Part shown: one piece after another, positions 1-12,110 of the stretch
How the letters are laid out: each line of letters starts with the position of its first letter
Position numbering within the stretch: position 1 is the stretch's first letter
DNA from: Dryococelus australis
Lineage: Eukaryota > Arthropoda > Insecta > Phasmatodea > Phasmatidae
Reading direction: 5' to 3'
DNA length: 64,000 nucleotides
Assembly: GCA_029891345.1 (NCBI GenBank)
Contig: CM056995.1
Location: 212,797,047 to 212,861,046 of the forward strand
The notes under the pieces: model-generated
Seen by the model: only the letters and a program-made list of their open reading frames with translations
Database searches by the model: none
Told to the model about the DNA's origin: nothing
Program-made: the position numbers and the translations under genes

Positions 1-196
1 ACTGCTAAAGGTGGCTAAGACACGCCTGAAGTCATTTATCACTTAAATCCTATCCTAAGGCTTGGCTGGTCCCGCACGTGGCAGCGCCCTTAAGGGAATC
101 CATAGTAACGCATTGTAAACGCTTCAGTGTTACATCTCGTCATATAGAAGCATTGCGACGCACCGTCTAAATACTGCGATATGTATTCTCACAAGT
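1..196. other. No recognised feature
   Basis: No supported gene or repeat is seen in this left edge of the window. Confidence 0.5.
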
Positions 197-380
197 ATAA
201 TCCATTGACGGTTACTTCGCACTTGTAAAATGCCCTGCTGAATTTCTACTTCTAGGATATTCCTCCGCCTCGTGCAAACTAAGGTTAACTAAGTATATAA
301 AATTATACCAAAGGACAACGCACCGAGTTCGTGAGCACTCAGTTGTAATAATATTTTGTATTTGAACTGTTTCTTACTGT
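197..380 (-). mobile_element. MITE type C fragment
   Basis: Reverse-complement match to the interior and one end of the type C elements at 13.7-14.1 kb and 39.1-39.4 kb. The shared block reads, on the minus strand, GAGGCGGAGGAATATCCT followed by AGAAGTAGAAATTCAGCAGG. The left end (TATAATCCATTGACGG) resembles the type C terminal inverted repeat. The other end cannot be fixed. No coding capacity. Confidence 0.6.
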
Positions 381-529
381 GTTTATTCATATTTATTAGG
401 AGTGAAATACTATAATTTATAAATGAAATATAGGCAAAACTTCAACTGAATGAAAAATGGAATACTTATATGTTAACAGGAGAATAAAACGCTTGTGATA
501 CATGGCATATTTAAGAAATAACTAAAAGC

Positions 530-600
530 GTCATAACTGGGATGATTTTTCAAAGGTTTGTTTCAAAAAGTGTGAAGAAACCGCGAAAATACTATAATAT
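530..600 (+). repeat. Short dispersed repeat matching 44.9 kb
   Basis: The phrase TTTTTCAAAGGTTTGTTTCA here is nearly repeated at about 44,935 (TTTTTCAACGGTTTGTTTCA). At 44.9 kb it forms one end of a possible inverted-repeat element. Only a short stretch is shared, so this is a weak call. Confidence 0.3.
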
Positions 601-618
601 CTGTAACAACCGATTGTT

Positions 619-856
619 AAAGGCTATTCACTATAAAGTGAGCACTTTTTGAAACCCTCTCACCTGGAATAATAGTCAAGAAATATATTTTGTTTTAGCC
701 TAGAAGTTAAGTTCCTAGTGCAGTGGCATATTTACACTGTGTATATTATTACATGGCAATATTTATTTAAGAAAGGTGGTTAATGGATAAAATATGGTTG
801 AAAAGAAAAAGTATCTAAGTCCTCAAAAATGCTCACTTTACCGTGAACAGCCTATA
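619..856 (+). mobile_element. MITE type B copy
   Basis: Non-coding element of about 235 bp with terminal inverted repeats. The left end AGGCTATTCACTATAAAG and the right end CTTTACCGTGAACAGCCT are inverted copies of each other, and TA lies next to the ends. The interior (GGAATAATAGTCAAGAAA, later CATGGCAATATTTATTTAAG) defines type B and recurs at 13.57, 21.82, 24.70, 29.69 and 52.63 kb. The TA flank suggests a Tc1/mariner-like mobiliser, which is inference. Confidence 0.8.
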
Positions 857-1140
857 TCACCGCGATGTAAGATAGTGAATTAAAATGCAAATTACACTTT
901 GTACTTTTACCCACATCTTCGGGTCTCGGTGCCCTTGTGTCGTGTAACGCAGATCCTAACAGCGTTTTCTGACGTCTAGGTGTATGTAGTAACATGACGG
1001 CTGTCTCATTTTTACGAGGTGAATCGTCCCTTCAGTGCCTTGAACGTAAAGGCGACCAGATATTCGAATGCGCATGCCTAGGTCGCCCTTAGCACTCCCA
1101 CACTTCTACGCTTTGGACACGCAAAATACCTCCACCAGAC
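857..1140. other. Unassigned intergenic DNA
   Basis: No ORF, RNA or repeat is recognised between the type B MITE and the next TIR element. Confidence 0.5.
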
Positions 1141-2114
1141 TACTGTCTATCTCATATAAGATGGCAAGATTTTGACAGTCAGTGAGTGGCGACTTGATGT
1201 ATACAAAACAAACAAAGTGCCGTTTACAAAATCGTGTATCAGCTGATGCACGAACAATCAAAAGTTAATATTAAGTTGGCTATTCTGAGTGTGCTGCCGA
1301 CGCACATCAGACAAGCACAAAATACGCGATAACAAAGAGTTCCTAGTTTAATTAATATATTTTATTTTACGTGGTCACAAACCAGCGGTTGTAGGTGTTA
1401 CAAACTAATCTTCGCGCTGAAGTAGTAGTGTAGAGGTGTTCAAAATGAAACACAATAAGACTATTCATAGCCGAATGAAATGCGAATTCAAACCCTAGAT
1501 CTTTTAATTTCGTATTCCAACTCTCCGTGCGTGCATTCCATATGTGCTTGATATTAATTCTAATAGTCTACAGAAATATTGCATGGTAGTATTGAATCAT
1601 TGTTTCAAATAATTTGACGAAATATATTTCAAATTCGTGTCGTTTCGAGACAGTAATAGGAGAAAAGTCAAGTTTTAAAAAGCAGGATCTAGAGGCAGCG
1701 AAGCTGCTGCTATCTGTCAGTACCGTGCACCGCTCACACGCTTTACCATGTCGTGCGCGCCATCTGTGTGTTCTTTCTCGAACCTAACCAGCTATACAGC
1801 TGAAATGAAATTTCGTATGTAAAATAACAAATTTACGAACACACGCCAATCGTTTTATTTTTCCGCGAGATCTGCGTAATTGTTACAGTAACATACATTT
1901 CGTGTACAGCGATTTCGATTACTAGTAATTTCTAATGGGCCAGTAATTGTTCGCCTATGACCTAAACACCCCATGATTTATCCCGGAAACCCATTTCCTT
2001 GTTTTCACGTAGCCTCCAATTGCGACACCAGCTGATGGCGAAGGGATACATAAACTAATAGCAAGCATTCGTTGAACTGTCAAAATCTTGCCATCTTATA
2101 TGAGACAGACAGTA
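1141..2114. mobile_element. TIR-bounded non-autonomous DNA element (~970 bp)
   Basis: The ends are an inverted pair of about 38 bp. The left begins TACTGTCTATCTCATATA and continues through a block containing GATGGCAAGATTTTGACAG. The right is its reverse complement with few mismatches, ending in AGACAGACAGTA. A TA dinucleotide sits at both outer edges and may be the TSD. The interior has no ORF worth calling. The family is not recognised; it is distinct from the A/B/C MITEs. Confidence 0.7.
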
Positions 2115-4400
2115 CGCCGTTGGGCTAGGGAAATGTCTCAGAGCGCGTAAATTCGCGAAACCTTAAATCAGGAATACAATTTCAATTAGTTAATACCTAT
2201 AGTTTTTTTGGTTAGATTTATTGACAAGATAAATAAATGCTGGTAGCAATAATATACAGCTGTAAATGAAACATTTAATATGTTTTAATTCAAAATTTGT
2301 TGAATTTCTACGAAAAATTGAGTTATTAATTACAGACTCAATAAATATGTCAAAATAAATTGTCTTGAAACATACAAATAACATTATCTAGAGCTCCATA
2401 ATATTGGAATTTATTTTTTATCTCGAAGATAAATACTTCTTAAGAAAATTCAATTCGGTAAGAATTAAGAATTAAGTTTTCGAATGTTATCATACATTAT
2501 TTTATATCAACATTTTAAACCTTTTAAACATATGTATTGGTTTAGTGGATTATTTGAGTTATTATTGGGAAAACAGTCAACGATGCTTTATTCGAAAACT
2601 AAACATTGTACTAACTACTGGTATAAGTGGTAATTCAAATATATAGGCCTAGTCGATAAAAGAAACGCCATCGAGATGTATGGAGAAGTTTAAATTCTAG
2701 TCTTGATTTTATGTTTTGATAAATCGTGCACGGCGAAACTTTTCCATATCCATTACACAATAATTGACAACAGTGTGAATAGCACAATGTCTGCGCTGTA
2801 AAAATACATGCACCAACAAAAAAATACGTTGTCTTTTATTCATAACGACTTTTTTAGAATGGCAATTTAAAACCGGCAAAAATGTTTTGAAAATTCGCAT
2901 GCTAAATGCCCTACAAATATTTTGTGTGTTTGATAAAAAAACAGTGGCATGCGGAAACAGTGACAAGGTAAACACCGAACCGAATATCACACTTTCAGTG
3001 TGCTGGAAATCTACATACACACACGCGTCTAAATTGCATTACGAGTAATGAAATATAATCAAACTTCACTGAGATTTGAAAACAAATCATATTCCCCGTT
3101 TTATGGTTTACACATCGCAGGTATGATTATTCCTGTACTTACAGTAATATGATTGCCCAAAATAAATAGATTAAATTTTAATTAAAAAGAGAATTATCGC
3201 CATCCACTGATGAAAGAAAATGTTTATACATTTTTAACGATAGGCATAAAATAAAAGTGAAAGAGAAAAATTCACATTTCCTTGGGTCGAATACAGACTT
3301 TCGTTCCTTGCATTATTCAATAATTAAAAGATAGTAAGAGAGGCGCACTGTAATGTCAGATTAGGGTGCTTTAATTAGTTCTTATTTTAAAATAAAAATG
3401 TGAAATATTCCTGCAGAATTAAAGCACGATATGCTGTCCCAGAGATGAGCAGCCGGGTCTGCATTCAAGTAGTTATGGTAATAAAAACCTATCCGACTGT
3501 TGGAGGTTTCAAAAGAACTTGCCTAGTTTTCATAATTGTTTCGTCAAAAAGGATTTCACTTTTTCCGGCACAGTAAGTAACTGAGTACTACGTGATTCAG
3601 TAGAAACAATGTGCATCATTTCGTAAACGTCCCCGAATAAAATCAATATTTTCTTAAAAACACTTTTTCGGGGCACTCAAAATATGGTTTGAAAAGCCAG
3701 CTAAAAACATAGCGCATATCATATGACCTGCCGGTAAGCAGACATAATGATCAGAAAGATAGTCATTGAAGTGTACGAGTAATGAGAGGGGAATTCTTTG
3801 GTCTTCAGGTACGTTGTGCTATTAAAGCTCACTGTTACGGCTATATTTTATACGTTTATATTTTTTTCTCACTTATAAGTATATGAATAAAATAGTGTGA
3901 GATATAATGGGACTTGCTTAACTTTCATTGCACCTACGTACAAACAATATTTTAAATTGTAAAATACGTCGTAAGAGAACCGGAAATTTCGAGGACTTAT
4001 TTGGCAACTAGCTAGACTCCGCAGTCATTTTAGTGCAGTCGAGCCTTGGGTAGCAGTTCACTGGCTTTCATACGTTCCAATTTATTTAAGCGCAGAAGAG
4101 GCACCACGGGGTCCGGTCCTTGTTTTTGCTCGCAGGTTCGTCCTGGAAGTGTCTCACAAACCATGCTCCAGTACAAGCAGAAGCACAAAAATGCACGTGG
4201 TTGAAGTTACGTTATTCATTGTGGTGGTTCGGTCAGAACAGAAGAGAACATAATAAAATGGCACCAGTGCCCGGTTACTTAAATTTAAAAGAAATTTATA
4301 AAATAGCCGAAACATACAATTTGTCGCGTTATAACATTTAAAAACAAATTAAATTTTAAAACAGAGGCTTAAACTTATTTTGTTCAAGTTTAAAAGAAAA
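2115..4400. other. AT-rich DNA without a recognised gene
   Basis: The region contains only short chance ORFs, including a 103-codon frame on the minus strand at 2709-3020 with no recognisable motif and a 73-codon plus frame at 4120-4341. No TIR pair, SINE or LINE signature was found by eye. Confidence 0.5.
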
Positions 4401-5466
4401 AGTTACGTTGTAATTTTAAAATGTCAAAAATTAAAATTCCTTTGCCTCCACCCTTGACCCCCCACTCCTCCATCCTCTCCGGAGACAGAGGAGCCGACGG
4501 TTGTGAGGTTGCCGTTGTATGTTTGATGTCTGTGTCTGTGCTGTGTTGGTGTCAGTGTAATGTTGTTAGTGTAGGTGTTGTATAGTGTAAGCGTTGTTTC
4601 TTTAGTTTATTTGTTCTTGTGTATATCTGTATTATTGATCTCTGTGTGGGTAGTTCGACATCAGTATACTGAATATTATTGTTTGTATTGATACGTGATG
4701 TATTATTTGTGAGGGCTTGAGAGGAACATTTAGTAATTTAGTTTCCAAAATTATACTAATAGTAATTATTATTTTTACTCTCTCTGCTATCTAGATTGGT
4801 ACGTTTTCTTTGATTAGTGATTACATTTCAATATGGAAAATATTTCTAGAAACCACTGCCAGGTGAACATTACTACAGGAATAGATAGGTTTACAATTTT
4901 GAAGGATTACTACGGTGGACTTGGAAATTTGGGGGTCCCGGATCCGGGAAGGTGGCAATTCGTCTGGGTGCTTATCTAATTATCAAAAGAAATATTAACT
5001 TTGTTATTTTAATTTTTGGCCAAAACGCTTAAGTTTTTATACTAGTTATATTATGGATAAATATGATATCGCCTTCATTTCTCTCATAAACAGAAAGGTG
5101 AGACATATCGCTTCCCCTGGACCCTGCCATGACTTTGGGGGGAGATGTACGGATCCCGGCCGTCTCACCACTCCACCATGGCAGTTGCCAGGAGCCAGGG
5201 ACAAGTTATCACCCCCCCCCCCCCTTAGCGTAGCCACGCCACAGGCCAACCGGCGCACCAACAACCACCACCAGCCCGCGAGGCACCGCCAGCGAGAGAA
5301 GAGTGGGCCCCCCATTCCCTCCCTATTACTACGTTAATTAATTTTGTGTCTAAATTTCTTCTTCCTCCCTTCAATGAAGGGGAAGGGGGTGGAGTTTAAC
5401 TCGAAGCGCCCAGTCCACGGGGAACCGCGTGGAGGTTGCCGCCCGGCGACCCAGCCCCTCCCTCTG
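4400..5466. other. Compositionally mixed region upstream of LINE tail, unassigned
   Basis: A C-rich stretch near 4440-4490 is followed by a TG-rich run (4500-4640). A GC-rich, proline-coding stretch at 5053-5337 is shared by overlapping short ORFs on both strands, with a 13-C run at 5212-5224. This could be a decayed 5' region of a retrotransposon, because it abuts the LINE poly(A) tract. No conserved domain is visible and no gene is called. Confidence 0.35.
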
Positions 5467-5487
5467 TTTTTTTTTTTTTTTTTTTTT
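5467..5487 (-). repeat. Poly(A) tail of minus-strand LINE (T21 on + strand)
   Basis: A run of 21 T follows directly the 3' UTR of the minus-strand LINE. The flanking DNA beyond it is GC-rich and unlike the element, which marks the 3' insertion boundary. Confidence 0.7.
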
Positions 5488-6100
5488 CACAATAAGCAAG
5501 ACAATGCAAAACAAAACAAATTACAAAACAAATGACTATCTATATAAAACATACAATTTTGTTGATTACCAATTGATCTACATGCAGAATAACGTCAACA
5601 CAATACAAGCAAACATAAAGGTTTTACCCTACAAAATTTAAATTTCCAGTTATTATTACTACATAAATTACGATGGAACACAATACAAAAACTTAACCTA
5701 ACTTAAAACTAAGGAATGGCATTATACAGTTTTCGAAATCTGTTAGTAATTTTATTCGTTATTTAAAAGTTGAATTATGTTTTTCATATTTACTATACAT
5801 TCTGTGATGTGTTTACTAAATGGTGTATGATATATATTCTTACGTCCTATTACAGGCCAATCTTCTCCTAAATTATTCAGTATATTTTGAAGCACATTTC
5901 CTTCTTTTTGGAATAAACTACATTTATATAAAAGATGCTCTACATTTTGAAATTAATTACATTGACATCTATAGTTTTCTTTAACTTTTATTGTATATAA
6001 ATATTTATTTGTTTGTGTGTGTTCCGAAATTGTTTCCACTACTTTTAAATTTATTTTGTCTTTATTGTTATACCAATCTATCAAGTGTGTGTGGGTTAGT

Positions 6101-6137
6101 GTGTGTATGTGTGTGTGTGTGTGTGTTTTTTTTTTTT
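6101..6137 (+). repeat. (TG)n plus poly-T microsatellite
   Basis: An alternating GT run is followed by a T run inside the LINE C-terminal fragment. It disrupts the decayed reading frame. Confidence 0.8.
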
Positions 6138-6960
6138 ACCATGTTGTTGAATTTGTATATTCTTCCTGCCAGTACTCTAGTTTTTTCTCCAAAATATTTT
6201 TTTAATTTTCTTGTGTTTACTATTCTATCATTATATCTATATACTCTCTTATTTCTTTAAACTAAATCTATTTGTGTGTTTTCTAAGACCAATTGTTGAT
6301 TTTTTTCTTGATTTATAAATATTTATCCAGTTTCTTGGTATTGTATCTATTGGTAATTCTTTGGCTATTGTCACTACCTACTACGTCATATGCTATTGTA
6401 CTATATTGGTTTGTACATATTGTCATAATTTTTCTTTGGCTTGCTCTTAATGTTTTTACAAAATATATGTTATCTAATTTCTTTTCCCAGGAACTAGTTG
6501 TATTTATTACTATTGGTAGATATAATGTTTGGTAGTAAAATAACCAGTCTGTTTTTCTTAACCCCCATTCTGTTCCGGATAAATTTTTAAGGCAAAAATA
6601 TGTTGTAAGCTTTTGTCGTTATATATCTAATATGTGGCATAAATGATAGTTTTGTGTCTAATATTATTCCTAAATACTTATGTTGTTCTACTTTTTTTTA
6701 CGTTTTGGTGTTTTATTATTGGTGGACGGGTTTTACTTAATGTATCTTTTAATATTTACATTTTAGTTTTGTCTATGGCTAATTTTAAGTCTACTCTACT
6801 TAACCATTCTTTTGTTTGAGTCATTACCAAATTTCCTGGTTCCTTGCCCCCAAGGACGTAGGAAGGTGGACAAAAACTACAAAGATCAAAAACTCCCAAA
6901 AGGAAAACAAACCCTCGAAAATCAGAGCAAATTTGAAACAAATCTTTAAATAAAACTGGC

Positions 6961-8744
6961 ACTTAAAACTAATGGCGAGATCTTATAACCAGTAAAATTC
7001 ATGAGTGGTTACAAATATATTTATTTTGTTCTTTTGTAACTCTAGTTTTTTCATTGATTTTGCACTTAACACTTCTTGCCATATACTGATTTTTAATGCA
7101 AGTATTTATAAACACCAAAGTGCGGATATGGAACAATACATTAAAATAATCAATTGGGTTAGCCACAAGGCACAAATAGTGCATGGGATTCAATAGTATG
7201 TTCTAGAATTTTAGGATTTCTCTAACCAAAATATATATCTTATGAGCCTATATGCCTCCATGCTAATAAAGTGCAGAAAAATTTTCAAGTAAATATATAA
7301 GCAACCATCCCCCCCCCCCCCCCAGCAAGGCGATTCTCTATCCCTACAGCAGTTCACAAAAATTTGCCAAGAATTTATATTTATGAATAAGTTTTAATTA
7401 TACTGCTGCCCTAGTATAAAGTTCCTTCAAAAATAAAGGCGGCATGCTAACACTTTACTGTCAATTAAGACAGAAATGTAATATAGATAAATTGTCTCTA
7501 TCCACACTGATCAGAGATCACATATCAAGATAATATATTTGTAATCATATAGGTCACCATATTAACTAGTTGCCAAAATTTGCAAAAAAGTAAATATTTT
7601 TATTTTTCACTCAACCTGATAACACGATTTTTGTTTTCTTTGATTTTAACCTGTTCCACTGACTAGCATTAAAAGAAACGCAAATTTAGGTGATCAAGTT
7701 TCTAATTTAGTTATTTTCCAATATTCTCTCACAAGTATAAATTATAGCCTTATATAAGTCTTACGAGGCCATCCAAATATGACGCCTCCGAATTTTCTCT
7801 TTTCCAACGCCAGCAATAAACACAATTTTCAATTTTTTGGAGTTGTAGCTGGATTAAAATGCTTGAATTTCAATGTAAAACTTCGGGGAAAACACCAAAG
7901 AAATTCCCAGTTTTAAAACACGATACTTGACGCATGACTAGCAAACATGTAAAAAGAATGACCTTTAAATTTGCTGCCAAGTAATTTATACACGATACTA
8001 ATATTCTCAACTTGTGACAATCTCAAAATTTTCTCGCCATCTTGAAGCCTGTTTCCTACCCAGGACACCAAGAATGCCTGCTAAAAATGCAATAAGGGCT
8101 ATGCAGATAAATTTATTTGTTTGATGATTACTTAACAGGTGGCTACGTGACTCATTCTGGGGCAGTGGCAGAATCCGACCCCAAGCCAGAGGCACACCCA
8201 CAATTTATACGAAACACATAGCAATATCCCCGGGAGGGGTTATCAAATACAACGACCAATAGAAATGCACATTGCCATTTAGGTAAAAGGTTCGTTAAAG
8301 AAAGCATTACTCCTTATAGGGGTTGAATTAATATAGTCCGATCCCTTTCTTAGGACAGCAAACATTTCCAAATATGGGCCGCATACATGCTCACACATCA
8401 CAAAACTCCCGGCATTCACACAGGCTGTAGGAAGTGATATCACAGGAGCGGGAAACCTCGTGTGCCTTGCCGATTGGCCAGCTGCACGTGATGACAGCCT
8501 CCTAGTTCCTCGGAGCGCCGCACGTATTAGCATGCCAGCGATCAGGTTGCCGGGCGCCCGTCATAAATGCCTGGCCAGAGCTGGTGGTAAGTCAATACCC
8601 CGAAGTGCTGCGAGAATCTACGCTGGTGGTGATGCTGTCGAATGGTGCAGCCCACCTCGGGCAGCTTCGTTACAAGGTACAAACAGCTGGTAAGCAGTAA
8701 TAACACCACGTCTTCGTAAAAATCGGGCAGGTAGGTAAGTTGCA
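6961..8744. other. Non-LINE DNA separating two LINE blocks
   Basis: On the minus strand the RT catalytic region ends at about 8745 and the downstream RT-thumb region resumes at about 6860. The intervening ~1.8 kb carries no RT similarity. It includes a 15-C run at 7309-7323 and a GC-rich stretch at 8400-8700 with overlapping short ORFs in several frames. I did not find terminal inverted repeats or a clean TSD, so insertion, rearrangement and two neighbouring LINE copies all remain possible. Confidence 0.45.
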
Positions 8745-9871
8745 ATTTTGCCGTAATGAAAAATATTTTTTTAAATTTCTAATCAAACTCCGTGATCAAA
8801 AAGACATAATTTTGGGTGAGGCGTCACATCCTCTAATGTTTTCAGCTATTTACCTGTACTATTATCATACAGTCATTGGCATATGCTATTTTGGTTGTGT
8901 TTTCTCTTGCAGATACGTTCAGGTAATCATTGAAAAAGAAAATCCACAGGTTGGTCCTAGAACCGAACCCCGTGGACATCCCCTCTCCTCTACATTCTAT
9001 TTTTTTTTTATTGTTTATTTCAATTATAGCCTGTCTATTATCTAATTAACTATATATGATTTGTTTTTATTTCTTATATATTTCTAAACTGTTTATTTTT
9101 TCTTTTATTATATTTATGGGAAGAGATGGAAAATCCATGGTTATATCTAAACTAATGCCTATGACATATTTTTTTATCACTATTCTGTACTACATTCACT
9201 ACGTTTTTAACTGCATCTTCCGTAGATTTGTTTTTTATAAATCCAAACTGGCTGTCACTATATTAATCAATTTCATCTACGTGTTTTACTAATCTATTAT
9301 TTATAATGTATGCTATCATTTTACTAAACACTGTCAGAAGGCTAATGTGTCTATAAGATGTGGGATTGTTTAATGGTTTGTTGTTGCCTTCATAGAAAAA
9401 TTTAATTTCAGTGGTTTTACATTTTGTAGGGAATCTACCTAAATTATGTGCTTCTCGAACAATTTTGTTTATTTCCTCTTTAATTATTGGCCAAATTTGT
9501 GTGATTATTTCTTTACCTAGCTTATCATTTCCAGGGGCTTTTTTTCTTTTGTTTTCTTAGTGCTTCCTCTACTTCATTTTCTGTCATTTCTATCGGTACT
9601 TTATTGTTACTTATTATGTCAGGTTTTTGTATGTCTAAATTAGGTTTGGGTATGTGATTTCCGTAAAGCAGAATATGTGTCTTCTATGTTGTCTGTAAAT
9701 TTATTATGTAAATATAGTGCCATTAATGTTATTGATTTCTTAATTTTGTTCATTATGATTTTGTATGGTATAACCCAGATATTATGTTTTGATATCGTGT
9801 GTTATGAAATTTTGCCATTTTTTAATCCCAGTTGGTTTTATAATTCACTTGTACTGTCTTCTTTCTAGTTG

Positions 9872-9909
<38 letters not shown>

Positions 9910-10890
9910 TTTCGCTTATTTAGACATTGGCAATATTTTCGAAACCTACTTTTAATTTTTTGTACTTGTCTTCTTTTTTCTTATATTTCTGTGGTCCACC
10001 ATTTTGGGTGTTGCTAACTATTATTTATAATTTTCACTTTTTTGTAAAATCATGTAATGGTTCCTGTAATTACTATTATTTTTTCTTCTATATCTGAATT
10101 TTCTATTTTTCTAATTTGTTCATCAAATTTATTTCGAAGTTCTATTTGTTTATTTTCGCAAATATGATTTCGGAAAGGTTTGAATGTTATTTTTTGATTA
10201 GTTGTTGTGTTTTGCTGTTCTATAATGTATTTCCCATATAAAAATATAATGATCACTGACTTGAATTTTGAATTTCCCAATTTATTAATGTTGTATTGTG
10301 TTATTAGATGCTAATGACATGTCTATGTTTCTTGTGCCACGTATAGAATCATATGTAATTATTTCTGCCTGTTTATTTATTATAGGTAAACTATTCCTAC
10401 CCAAAAAATATGTATAATTATTCTCATCTATTATTTATTTCATTAGTGTGCCATAATCTGGATTTTTCATTTGAGTCTACTGCTATAATTATGTTTTATT
10501 TTTTCCTTTCGACTGTATCAATACATTTTATAATCTACTGCAATATTTATGCTTGGTTGAAAATATGCTGAAATATAGTCAATATGTCTGAATTTCTGAA
10601 TCATAATTACTGTAATTTTGTTCGTGCTAAGATGATATAAATATGAAATCTGTATATTCTTACTAACTAAAATTGCACTCCATGATTTTTCATTCTCTAT
10701 TTTATTTATAATTTTTAATTCCTTTCTTAAACCCAATATTTTACCCTTTTTTTTGTATTTGGTTCCTTCGTGAGACAAATATCTATCCTATTTTCATAAA
10801 TAATATTTATAATTACTGTTGTTGCTATTTTTAATCTTTGTAAGTTCTGTTGTGCTACCTTAAACATCATTAGTCCAAGAATATTGACTA
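8745..10890 (-). pseudogene. R1/Jockey-group LINE ORF2: endonuclease and reverse transcriptase, decayed
   Basis: On the minus strand the AP-endonuclease start is seen at about 10.88 kb (AQQNLQRLKIATTVI, then DICLTKEP, matching the N-terminal strand and the QEP motif region of R1/Jockey endonucleases). The RT follows at 9.6-8.85 kb, with motifs SPGNDKLGKEI, NPTSYRHISLL, SQFGFIKNKSTEDAV, GCPRGSVLGP and finally YAND at about 8872-8883. YAND lies where the catalytic YADD is expected, so one catalytic aspartate is replaced by asparagine. There are numerous stops and frameshifts. A second, plus-strand fragment of the same family is at 22.43-23.06 kb. The clade is tentative: R1-like is favoured by the gag and endonuclease style. 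Confidence 0.8.
9873..9905. repeat. (TA)n microsatellite
   Basis: Pure TA dinucleotide run within the LINE ORF2 remnant. Confidence 0.9.
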
Positions 10891-12110
10891 TTATTTTTTG
10901 TGAAATTTTTGCTATTTTGAATGATGGACAAGTGTTTGGGTATGTATGATGAGTGCAACAACTAATACATTTGGGAGGTTGATTTTTTTGTGGACAATTT
11001 TCATGAGCGTGCCCCTCGTCTATGCAGTGACAACAGTACTGCGGATCGCTCCGACAGTACTTCCTCACATGCCCGATGGGGAGGCATTTAAAGCATCTGG
11101 CTGGTGAAATTAGTTCATTAAATTTATAGAACTGCCATGCTATATATAGCATATCGTTCAGCTTCATGTCGTGGAAAATTTTGGGCTTACTTCCATGACG
11201 ATATTATTATTATTCTGTTGATCTTTAGTTCTATATACTATTTTAGTCTGAGATTTGTACTCTTCTACGGTGATGTCTTGTAAATTTTTATAGTAGATTC
11301 CTTCATAAATATCTCCAGATGTTAATTTTTCTCCAAATTGTAGATAATCACTTTCGGGTTTTTCTTCTTGACTTCTTGCACTTTTAGTCCTGAACTCTTG
11401 TACTGATGATTTTCTTGATTTTTTTCAGCATGATCTTTTTCCTGAACATGTGTTATTATTCCTTGATTTGTTGTTTTATTGATTTTATAAATGTTTACAT
11501 TATCCTTTCTGAAATTATCACTGTTGTATTTTTTTTATTTTGTTATTTCATTGCTTCCATCTTTTAGAGGTTTGTGAGGTTCAATGTGTGTTTTATCGGC
11601 GTTTCTACATTTTGTACTACTTTTGCATATGTTTTATTTGTTTCAAGGATTTTTTTTTTTTTTTCGGTTACCTAATTTCGTTTTGCTGTATTTGTTTTTC
11701 TATATTCATCAATTTTATCTCTTGTTTAGTAACTATTTCTACGAGTTCTATGAAAATTGACATTACTGCGTATCTAGTGGGTACTGTCTATTTTGTAACT
11801 TTTTGGCATCTATCATCTACTATTTTTAATTTTTCAAAACCTTCCTGAATGGTTGGATTTCCATATGTTGTTGTCTTGAATTTTTTTACTATATCTTCTG
11901 CTTCAATTTCATTTTCTTCTCTAGTTCTTTTCAATGATGTTATTGGTTGATCTGGTTCATTCAAATTCATTCTATCTTGTGAAGTTGGTGTGGTAGGCGT
12001 GATGGCGGTGTTCTGTTAGTTTTTGTGGATCTTAAAAATGTATTTGTAATACTACTTCGTACTTCAGTCTCTACACAGTCGGGGCCCCGCGCACGGCCAA
12101 TATTTGATGT
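10891..12110 (-). pseudogene. R1/Jockey-group LINE ORF1 (gag) with three zinc knuckles, decayed
   Basis: Minus-strand gag-like protein. The most intact piece is the frame starting at 11167. It carries CFKCLPIGHVRKYC (C-x2-C-x4-H-x4-C, residues 25-38), a second C-x2-C-x4-H-x4-C (residues 45-58) and a third variant C-x2-C-x3-H-x5-C (67-79/80 region). Three such knuckles before the ORF2 start are typical of R1, I and Jockey clade ORF1. N-terminal fragments lie at 11788-11970 (NEPDQPITSLKRTREE) and in other frames at 11.2-11.5 kb (NPKVIIYNLEKN), so indels break the frame. The knuckle region runs directly into the endonuclease in one frame, probably because of indels. The protein would bind the element RNA in the retrotransposition particle; this copy is not functional. 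Confidence 0.8.

Larger units (their letters stand above)
5467..6860 (-). pseudogene. Non-LTR retrotransposon ORF2 C-terminal part, 3' UTR and poly(A)
   Basis: This is read on the minus strand. It starts just after the RT core with a frame reading KEWLSRVDLKLAIDKTKM, the post-catalytic thumb-side region typical of R1/Jockey-group reverse transcriptases. It then continues through many stops and frameshifts, with fragments such as WEKKLDNIYFVKTLRASQRK. Coding similarity fades near 5.8-6.0 kb into a non-coding 3' UTR. The UTR ends in 21 T's on the plus strand (5467-5487), which is the poly(A) tail of a minus-strand element. Together with the block at 8.74-12.1 kb it reconstitutes the expected domain order, so it is probably the same element or the same family. 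It is dead: no continuous frame remains. Confidence 0.7.

Noticed and set aside
5991-6535. Hydrophobic plus-strand ORFs that look like membrane proteins
   Set aside because: They are the antisense shadow of the minus-strand LINE C-terminal region and include a (TG)n run.
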